Source: Nocardia crassostreae
GTDB lineage: Bacteria > Actinomycetota > Actinomycetes > Mycobacteriales > Mycobacteriaceae
NCBI RefSeq assembly: GCF_001613405.1
Contig: NZ_BDCH01000017.1
Span: 62,001 to 126,000, forward strand
DNA length: 64,000 bases
Direction: 5' to 3'
The notes beneath the pieces were generated by a model. That model did not search any database. It was not told the origin of the DNA and saw only the letters and a list, made by a program, of their open reading frames with translations. The first letter of the stretch is position 1, and every line of letters starts with the position of its first letter. This document shows positions 58,139-64,000 of the stretch, in pieces. Both the position numbers and the translations under genes were made by a program.

Positions 58139-59398
58139 CTACCGCCGGAACGCGCGCACCGCGAAGGGCGCCACATCGACGGCAGGCTGCCGACCAGCCA
58201 TGAGGTCGGCGAGCGCGCGGCTCGATCCGCACGCCATGGTCCAGCCCATATGGCCGTGGCCGGTGTTGTAGTAGAGGTTGTCGTGGCGGTGGCCGCGGCC
58301 GATGATCGGCGGACCGTCGGGTGTCATGGGACGCAGGCAGGACCGCATGCGGGCGGTCTCCCAGTCAGCGGCGGCCGGGAAGAGCTCGCGCGCCATGGCG
58401 AAGATATTGCTGAAGTCCTCGGGCGTGAATTGACGGCTGTAGCCGCCGAATTCGGCGGTCGAGGACATGCGCAGCCGGGAGCCCATGCGCGACCAGGCCA
58501 CCAGGGTCGCCTCGTCCACGCCGCCGTAGGTCGGTGCGGCCGTCTCATCGGCGATATCGACGGTCAGCGAATAGCCCTTCGCGGGATACACCGGCAGCCG
58601 CTGCCCGACCGTCCGGGACAGGAAGGGACTGCCGACGCCGGTGCAGATCACATAGTTGTCGCCCCGGTAGAAGTCCTTGTCGGTCTCCAGTCCCGTGATC
58701 CGGCCGTGGTGCTGCACCAGTCCGCGCGCCGTGACCCCGGTGTGGAATTCGACGCCCAGCTTCTCGCACACCGTGGCGAGATTGGCGCTGAACTTCTCCG
58801 AATTGCCGGTCCCGTCGGTCTTTCCGTAGATGGCGCCCTTGATGATTCCGGTCGCGCCCGCGAAGGCCGGATCCATGCGCGCCACCTGCTCGGCGGTCAG
58901 CGCCTCGATCTCCTGCCCGTGGTCGGCGAGCAACCGCATCTTGCGCAGACCGAGGTCGAGTTGCGCATTGTCGCGGTAGAGGTAGAGCGCGCCGCGGCGG
59001 TCCTCGTCGTAGTCGACGCCCTCCTCGTCGACGAGGCGGTACATCTCGCGCTGGCTGTACTGGCACAGCGCGAGTTTGGCCAGGGTATTGGCCCGGGCCC
59101 GGCCCGGCGTGCACTCGCGCAGGAACTGCAGACCCCAGCCCAGGAAGCGCGGGCTGAGCGTCGGTTTCACCCGGATGGCGGTGCGCTCCCCGCGCAGTGA
59201 GCGCACCAGCATGCGCGGCGCCTGCGGCGAGGCCCAGGCGAAGGAGTGGCTGGGCGCGATGAGCCCGGCATTGCCGCCGGTGGCGTCCTGCCCGAGTTCG
59301 GCGCGCTGTTCCAGCACGGTCACGCTGTGGCCCTGGGCGGCAAGGTAATAGGCCGTCGTCACGCCGACGACGCCGCCTCCGATCACTACCGTGTGCAT
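58139..59398 (-). CDS. dadA: D-amino-acid dehydrogenase, DadA-like
   Basis: 419 residues. FAD-binding VVIGGGVVGVTTAYYLAAQGHSVTVLEQ at the N-terminus, C-terminal PIIGRGHRHDNLYYNTGHGHMGWTMACG with the FAD-binding GxGxxG-type end. The DAO/DadA family oxidises the alpha-carbon of D-amino acids, or secondary amines, to the imino acid. The neighbouring RidA would hydrolyse that imine, and the racemase would supply the D-form. Starts 13 bases after RidA. Confidence 0.9.
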   Translation of the reverse strand: MHTVVIGGGVVGVTTAYYLAAQGHSVTVLEQRAELGQDATGGNAGLIAPSHSFAWASPQAPRMLVRSLRGERTAIRVKPTLSPRFLGWGLQFLRECTPGRARANTLAKLALCQYSQREMYRLVDEEGVDYDEDRRGALYLYRDNAQLDLGLRKMRLLADHGQEIEALTAEQVARMDPAFAGATGIIKGAIYGKTDGTGNSEKFSANLATVCEKLGVEFHTGVTARGLVQHHGRITGLETDKDFYRGDNYVICTGVGSPFLSRTVGQRLPVYPAKGYSLTVDIADETAAPTYGGVDEATLVAWSRMGSRLRMSSTAEFGGYSRQFTPEDFSNIFAMARELFPAAADWETARMRSCLRPMTPDGPPIIGRGHRHDNLYYNTGHGHMGWTMACGSSRALADLMAGRQPAVDVAPFAVRAFRR

Positions 59399-59411
59399 GG
59401 TCCCGGCCCCC

Positions 59412-59795
59412 TCACGCCACCGCGATGGATTGGACTTCGACGACCAGGCCGTCGAGAAGCAGGCCCGCCACCACCGTCGCCCGGGCCGGGCGATGCGTGC
59501 CGAAGCCCTCTTCCCACGCCCGGTTGAATCCGGGCAGAGCCTCGAGCGAGGTGACGAAAACCGTTGCGCTGGCGATGGCCTTGAGATCGAGGCCGAACTC
59601 GGACAGGATCACCCGCATCCGGTCCAGGATCACCGTCGTCTGCTCGTACGCGTCGCCCGGAGCCACCACCGCATTGCCCGCGTCGAGGGCGACCTGACCG
59701 GCGAGAAACACGAATCCGCCCGCCCGCGTCGCCTGCGAGTACGGGAACAGGGCCGGACCGAGGGTTGCGGGATTGACCATCATGACATTCGACAT
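59412..59795 (-). CDS. RidA-family enamine/imine deaminase
   Basis: 127 residues from ATG 59795 (GAGGAG six bases upstream). RidA fold: LGPALFPYSQATRAGGFVFLAGQVALDA, MRVILSEFGLDLKAIASATVFV, PARATVVAGLLLDGLVVEVQSIA. The arginine that binds the carboxylate in RidA (R105 type) is likely the one in RPARATV. It removes reactive 2-aminoacrylate-like imines, which a DadA-type enzyme makes next door. Confidence 0.92.
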   Translation of the reverse strand: MSNVMMVNPATLGPALFPYSQATRAGGFVFLAGQVALDAGNAVVAPGDAYEQTTVILDRMRVILSEFGLDLKAIASATVFVTSLEALPGFNRAWEEGFGTHRPARATVVAGLLLDGLVVEVQSIAVA

Positions 59796-59805
59796 CGACT
59801 GCTCC

Positions 59806-60546
59806 TCAATAGATTCCGTGATAGACCTTGGGCACGACGGCGCGCTCGACGAAGTCGATGAGCGCCACCCAGTCGAAGACCGGGATGCCGACGGCCTCGT
59901 GCACCGCCCGCGAATAGACCGGCAGATCACTGCATTCCAGGAGCAGGGCGCCGATATCCGGATGCTCGACCAGCAACTCGCGACAGGCCTGGACGACCTC
60001 GTCGCGCATGACATCGCTGTCGAGCTTCCCGGATTCCTCCAGCACCACCGATCCGAAGTGCGAGTAGGACTCCAGCCCGGCGAATACCGTCGCGGCGTCC
60101 CGGCGCACGCCGACCGATTCCAAGAGCCGGTCGGTGACGGCGGCCGAATTGGCCACCACCACACCGATTTTGCGCTCGGCGCCGATGAGCGAACGCAGGA
60201 ACGGCGTCAGCAGCAGACTGCTCATGAACACCGGCACCGCCACCGCGTCCGCCACCGCCCGCTGCCACAGCCCGAAGAATCCGCAGTTGCTCGTAATCGC
60301 CCGCACGCCTTCGGCTTCCAGCCGCCGGGCGGCGCTCACGATCACCTCGGTGAAGGTCTCCTGCGCGGCGGCGCCGCGCAGGATCTCCGCACCGGGCACC
60401 TCCACCGGCAGATACCGCACCGGATAGTCGAAGCTCGCGGCGTGATTCACATCGCCGGGAATGAAGGGAATGTGCCACTGCGCACAGATGATTCCAATCG
60501 GGTAGCCGTAGGCCGTCTGGCCGGAGCGAGCGGTGAAGAGTGCCAT
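59806..60546 (-). CDS. Asp/Glu racemase-family protein
   Basis: 246 residues from ATG 60546, with AGGAGG five bases upstream; an in-frame GTG two codons earlier lies inside the ribosome site and is rejected. Two catalytic cysteines are visible: SNCGFFG and LLECSDLP. N-terminus unusual (ALFTARSGQTAYGYPIGII). Family members include Asp/Glu racemase, hydantoin racemase and maleate isomerase. First gene of the operon racemase-RidA-DadA-SIS-MFS-GNAT, with gaps of 10, 13 and 88 bases. Confidence 0.85.
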   Translation of the reverse strand: MALFTARSGQTAYGYPIGIICAQWHIPFIPGDVNHAASFDYPVRYLPVEVPGAEILRGAAAQETFTEVIVSAARRLEAEGVRAITSNCGFFGLWQRAVADAVAVPVFMSSLLLTPFLRSLIGAERKIGVVVANSAAVTDRLLESVGVRRDAATVFAGLESYSHFGSVVLEESGKLDSDVMRDEVVQACRELLVEHPDIGALLLECSDLPVYSRAVHEAVGIPVFDWVALIDFVERAVVPKVYHGIY

Positions 60547-60560
60547 TGGCACCTCCTAGA

Positions 60561-60582
60561 TGCATTCAACTTTGCATGCAGT
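60561..60582 (-). promoter_or_regulatory. Racemase-operon operator
   Basis: On the minus strand ACTGCATGC (60582-60574) is followed after 6 bases by AATGCAT (60567-60561), a half-match in direct orientation; the whole lies between the GntR stop and the ribosome site. Same 9-mer as before the importer and before gntR. No clear -35/-10 was picked out. Confidence 0.55.
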
Positions 60583-61230
60583 CTATGAGCAGTCGTATGC
60601 ACCGGCAACCGCTGGCGGCAATTCGCGCTGGGGCGCAAGGGGGTTGGCGGCCCGTTCGGCGGCATCGCCGTCGCGCTTCTGCAGGGCGGCCTCGATCATG
60701 CGATGCCCCTCGATCGAGGCCACGGCCTCCTCGTCGCTGTAGAGGTCGGCGATGCGGTAGTTGAAGAAGTGCTCGCTGTTCTGGCCATTGAGCTTGCTGA
60801 GCCGGGCATTGCCCGCGGCGGTCAGGATGGCTCGATGGAACTCGGTGTTCTTGTCCACCAGCACTTGCCGGGCTGACCTGGCCAGAGTGACCGTGCCCGC
60901 GCCGACCTCCAGGACGGCGTCGATGGCCTCGCGGGTGGCCCGCTCGGCGGCCAGCCGGGCAGCCATACCCTCGAGCGCCGCGCGCACCTCGTAGATCTCC
61001 TTGATCTCCGACGGGGTGAACTCGCGCACCGCGAACCCGCGCTTGGCGGGCACCACGAGCCCCTCGGACGCCAGCAGGTACAACGCTTCCCGCACGGGCG
61101 TGCGCGAAACCTGAAGCTTGTCCGCGAGATCCGCGGCGACCAGGCGCTCCCGGGGGCGCAGGTCCCCTTCGATGATCTGACGGCGAAGCAGATCCCGGGC
61201 CTCGAGCGTCAAGGACGAAGGTTCGGACAC
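60583..61230 (-). CDS. GntR-family regulator, FCD domain
   Basis: 215 residues from GTG 61230 (AGAGG ten bases upstream). An ATG at 61281 is in frame but lies inside the operator. Winged HTH: LTLEARDLLRRQIIEGDLRPRERL, LADKLQVSRTPVREALYLLASEGLV. FCD ligand domain: IKEIYEVRAALEGMAARLAAE, with acid and His residues that bind metal (D/E, EFHRAIL, EGHRMIEAAL). It probably represses itself, the racemase operon and the importer, and is relieved by an amino-acid-like ligand. Confidence 0.9.
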   Translation of the reverse strand: MSEPSSLTLEARDLLRRQIIEGDLRPRERLVAADLADKLQVSRTPVREALYLLASEGLVVPAKRGFAVREFTPSEIKEIYEVRAALEGMAARLAAERATREAIDAVLEVGAGTVTLARSARQVLVDKNTEFHRAILTAAGNARLSKLNGQNSEHFFNYRIADLYSDEEAVASIEGHRMIEAALQKRDGDAAERAANPLAPQRELPPAVAGAYDCS

Positions 61231-61273
61231 GGTTCGGGCCCCTCTCGAGCGGCAGAGCAATTTACCTGAGTTT

Positions 61274-61291
61274 ACATGCATTACTGCATGC
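61274..61291 (+). promoter_or_regulatory. gntR operator
   Basis: ACATGCAT (61274-61281) and ACTGCATGC (61283-61291) on the plus strand, which also make the inverted repeat CATGCA / TGCATG around four bases. It lies 44 bases before the gntR start and 146 before the serine hydrolase start, so it could act on both directions. Confidence 0.55.
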
Positions 61292-61436
61292 TCCGATTCG
61301 GATGCTGTGGCGGCGTCCTCATTTCGAGAGTGATTGTGTCGTGGGATACATCCGGCTACTATGCGGTCTGAGACCGGCCGGTGCCAGAACTCGGGGCGGC
61401 CGGTCGGACAACGTCGTCAGGCAAAAGGTTGTATTC

Positions 61437-62834
61437 ATGCGGTTGCTCCGGGGGTCGTGGGCGGGTGGGCTCGGCGCCACCGTGCTCGTCGCCCTGTCCT
61501 TGATCTCACCTGTCGCCGGGGCCGAACCCGCTGATCCGGGCTGCGCCGATCCGGGGGCCGGGCGGGCGTTCGAGCGCCGGGCGGCCGGAGCGGTCGGGAT
61601 GGACGCGGCCGCGGTGACCGACGCACTCGACTTCGGTACGCGGACCGGCGGATTCGCGGTGCAGGTCTATCGGCACGGCTGTCTGGTCGGCGAGCGCACA
61701 CCGACCGGGAATCTGCCGATGCCCTTGGCCAGCGCCAGCAAGGGGGTGGCCGCCGTCGCCGTCGGGCGCGCGGTGTCCATGGGGTATTTCGGGGTGGACG
61801 ATCCACTGGGGAAGTTCTTCCCGCAGGCCGATGCCGCGCATGCGGCGCTTACGGTGCGGCACATCCTCACGCAGACAAGCGGTTTGCACTTCAGCTGGCC
61901 CGCGGATATCGCGGGACTCCAGACCGACCAGGTCTTGCAGTCGCTCACTACGCCCTTCGAGTACGAGCCGGGGACCACCTTCCAGTACGCGCAGGCCGTG
62001 CTGACCCTGCTGCCGAAGATCGTCGAGCTCACCACGGGCCTGGACTTCCAGGAGTTCGTCCAGCGAGAGTTGATGGGTCCCTTGGGAATCGACCGCGACC
62101 AATGGATCTGGTTGCGCGATCGCAGCGGGAATACCGCGGTCAACGGCGGCCTGGCCATGCGGCCCGGCGATCTGGCGCGCATCGGGCACCTGCTGCTGCG
62201 CGAAGGGCGCTACGGCGACCGGCAGCTCATCGACGCCGACTACGTGCGGCAGGCCGTGCAACCCACCGCCGCCAACGGCGGGTACGGCTTCCTGATCTGG
62301 CTCAATGCGGGCGATACCTACCGCGGCGTCAATTCCCCTGTTCCCCAGCACTATTCACACGGTGTCTTCCCTGGTTCGCCCCGCGATATGTACGCCTTCT
62401 CCGGCGCGCTGGGGCAGTTCGTCGCGGTCGTGCCGAGCCGCGATCTGGTGATCGTGCGGCTCGGCATCCCCACCCGCATGGAACCGGGCAATCTCACCGG
62501 CCTGCTCACCGGCACCTCCAACCCGGACAACAAGGAGTACTTCCGCCGCATGAACGCCGCGGTCGACGATGTGCCCGACGAACCGTACGTGGACCCGTAC
62601 GCCATTCACGACCCGGCGGTCCCGCTGGCCCGCAACCTCGAGGACCTGGCCCGGCTCGCCGATCCGGTGAACTTCGCCTCGATCCTGCTCGGTGTCGGCC
62701 CCTACGCCGCATCGAACTGCAACATCCTGTGGTGCAACGGGAAAGCGTTGCCCGAGGACGTCTTCCGCCTGCTGCTCGATATCGCGGCCCAGGTCGGCCC
62801 GGCGGCGCAGGCGCTCGGCGACACCCCGCGATAG
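61437..62834 (+). CDS. Secreted serine hydrolase, beta-lactamase family
   Basis: 465 residues from ATG 61437 (AAAGG upstream), chosen because a signal peptide follows (RLLRGSWAGGLGATVLVALS, cleavage near AGA). Motifs: Ser99-A-S-Lys102 (LASASKGV), Tyr184-A-Gln in place of YxN, and a third motif near HYSHGV. Class C/esterase-like fold, longer than usual with a C-terminal extension (AASNCNILWCNG, two Cys that may pair). Carboxypeptidase or esterase in the cell envelope; no adjacent partner is evident. Confidence 0.85.
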   Translation: MRLLRGSWAGGLGATVLVALSLISPVAGAEPADPGCADPGAGRAFERRAAGAVGMDAAAVTDALDFGTRTGGFAVQVYRHGCLVGERTPTGNLPMPLASASKGVAAVAVGRAVSMGYFGVDDPLGKFFPQADAAHAALTVRHILTQTSGLHFSWPADIAGLQTDQVLQSLTTPFEYEPGTTFQYAQAVLTLLPKIVELTTGLDFQEFVQRELMGPLGIDRDQWIWLRDRSGNTAVNGGLAMRPGDLARIGHLLLREGRYGDRQLIDADYVRQAVQPTAANGGYGFLIWLNAGDTYRGVNSPVPQHYSHGVFPGSPRDMYAFSGALGQFVAVVPSRDLVIVRLGIPTRMEPGNLTGLLTGTSNPDNKEYFRRMNAAVDDVPDEPYVDPYAIHDPAVPLARNLEDLARLADPVNFASILLGVGPYAASNCNILWCNGKALPEDVFRLLLDIAAQVGPAAQALGDTPR

Positions 62835-62837
62835 CGG

Positions 62838-63869
62838 TCAGTCCCGGAGCCGGGCCGCAGCGGGATGGCGGCGGAATTCCTGTGGCGGGCAGGAATTCCA
62901 GCGCCGGAAGGCCCGGATGAAGGAGGCGGCGTCGGCATAGCCGAGCCGCACCGCGACCTGTTCTGTGGTCATATCGGTATGGGTGAGCAGTTCCTCGCCC
63001 AGCACGCGCCGCACCTCGTCACCGAGGGCGCGGAAGGAGGTCCCCTCCGCGCTGAGGCGGCGCGCCAGGGTACGGGGGCTGACGCAGAGCGCGGCGGCCA
63101 CCGCCACCTGATCGGGCAGCACGGCCGGATTGCGGGCCAGTAGATTCCGCACCGCGCCCGCCATTCCGGTCCGGGCCCGACGGCGGTCCAGCAACTCGCG
63201 GCACAGCTGTTCACAGGTGCTGCGGGCCCACTCGTTGGCCTGTGGCAGCGGCAGATCCAGATAGCCGCTGTGGAAACCGATGGCGTCCTCCGCGGCCTCG
63301 AAAACCGGTTCCACGCCGAAGACCTCGCGATACCGCGCGGTATCGGCGGGCGCCGGATGACGGAAGGTCACCACCTCGGCGGGCACCCCGGCCGCGAACA
63401 GCTCCCGGCCGATGGTCTGAATGCCGGACATGATCCGCTCGGCGAGGAACGGGTGCACATCGGGCGGCACCTCGGCGCCGTCGAAGACCAGGCGGCTGCG
63501 CTCGGGGCCCTCCACGAAGTTCAGCTGGCCGAAAACGAACGCCAGATCCAGATACCGCAGGGCCACCTCGATGACCTGGCGCAGGCTGCCGCTGGACAGC
63601 AGCGCCAGACCCCAGGGCCCGTACAACGAGATGTGGTAGCGCGCGCCCGCCGCCACGCCCAGACCGGGCTCGGCGCCGAAGCGGCGCAGCACCGTCCGCA
63701 CCACCACCAGCTCCTCGCGCGCGGTGACCTCGGCATTCGGATCCAGCACCGATTCGGGGGTGAGCCGGGTCCCGGCCAGGGCCTCCGATACGGGCATGCC
63801 GCGCTCGGCGGCGAGTTGCGTCATGACGTGGACGCTGGAGGTATTGCGAACCAGATCCCAGTCGAACAT
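62838..63869 (-). CDS. AraC-family regulator
   Basis: 343 residues from ATG 63869. C-terminal AraC HTH pair: DQVAVAAALCVSPRTLARRLS and TTEQVAVRLGYADAASFIRAFRRW. N-terminal Arabinose-binding-like domain of the OruR/ArgR-type (DUF4066-like; ISLYGPWGLALLSSGSLRQVIEVALRYL). This group often controls aromatic, steroid or fatty-acid genes. It converges on the serine hydrolase gene with 3 bases between stops; its targets are not in the window. Confidence 0.88.
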   Translation of the reverse strand: MFDWDLVRNTSSVHVMTQLAAERGMPVSEALAGTRLTPESVLDPNAEVTAREELVVVRTVLRRFGAEPGLGVAAGARYHISLYGPWGLALLSSGSLRQVIEVALRYLDLAFVFGQLNFVEGPERSRLVFDGAEVPPDVHPFLAERIMSGIQTIGRELFAAGVPAEVVTFRHPAPADTARYREVFGVEPVFEAAEDAIGFHSGYLDLPLPQANEWARSTCEQLCRELLDRRRARTGMAGAVRNLLARNPAVLPDQVAVAAALCVSPRTLARRLSAEGTSFRALGDEVRRVLGEELLTHTDMTTEQVAVRLGYADAASFIRAFRRWNSCPPQEFRRHPAAARLRD

Positions 63870-64000
63870 TCCCACATGGTCCCCGCCGCGACCAGCACGG
63901 ACAACGACCGCCACGAGCGCATGTCGCGCGGCCGGATCCGCCAACAGATTTGCACCTTCCGCCACCGGCCGCACAGCGCCCGCCGTCCCGGGGCCGACCG

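Overview
The window is GC-rich actinobacterial DNA, most likely from Nocardia or a close relative in the Mycobacteriales. Three things point there: very high GC at third codon positions, an order of core genes that matches, from my memory of the genome, the Rv2469c-Rv2478c neighbourhood of Mycobacterium tuberculosis (HNH nuclease, glbO, aglA, ctaJ, then hypothetical gene, thioesterase, giant NAD-glutamate dehydrogenase, ABC-F, SSB), and a large FAAL-type polyketide synthase.

Positions 1-20.8 kb are core-like. An esterase end is followed by a two-gene clpP operon facing a PopR/ClgR-type regulator. Then come DUF5130-like, ctaJ, aglA and glbO on the minus strand, a divergent HNH nuclease, a cupin regulator divergent from an AzlC/AzlD amino-acid exporter, a dienelactone hydrolase, the long minus-strand series SSB / EttA / NAD-GDH / thioesterase / hypothetical gene, a PLP dehydratase overlapping a CopD-CtaG copper protein, and tRNA-Arg(UCU). 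The second ClpP has lost its catalytic serine, and the regulator ends in Ala-Ala, the ClpP degron of PopR.

Positions 20.9-46.6 kb are accessory. They hold a lipoprotein, a serine hydrolase, a two-component system divergent from a secreted GYDxx-repeat protein, and a biosynthetic cluster: P450 divergent from a PKS (FAAL-ACP-KS-AT-DH-KR-ACP-C-FkbH), an ACP-reductase, an alpha/beta hydrolase, a Gfo/Idh/MocA enzyme, two glycosyltransferases, an MmyB-type regulator and a second P450. My reading is that a fatty acid is activated, extended once, joined by the C domain to a glyceryl unit made by FkbH, released reductively and glycosylated, giving a glycosylated acyl-glycerol-like lipid. Seven genes in this segment carry eight single-base lesions (four in-frame stops, four frameshifts), while recognisable genes on either side carry no truncating lesion. 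This could be a decaying island or a local sequence-quality problem.

Positions 46.7-49.6 kb hold a LysR / IMPase-like / NADP-reductase cassette ending in a scar made of TetR, quinone-oxidoreductase and MerR fragments. Positions 49.6-50.4 kb hold an ArsR-YbaK pair with a readable promoter.

Positions 50.4-61.3 kb look like one catabolic regulon: a Liv-type ABC importer (livKHMGF order) and an operon of Asp/Glu racemase, RidA, DadA-like dehydrogenase, SIS isomerase, MFS and GNAT, next to a GntR/FCD regulator. The 9-mer ACTGCATGC lies in all three promoter regions, twice before the importer. The window ends with a secreted serine hydrolase and an AraC-family regulator.
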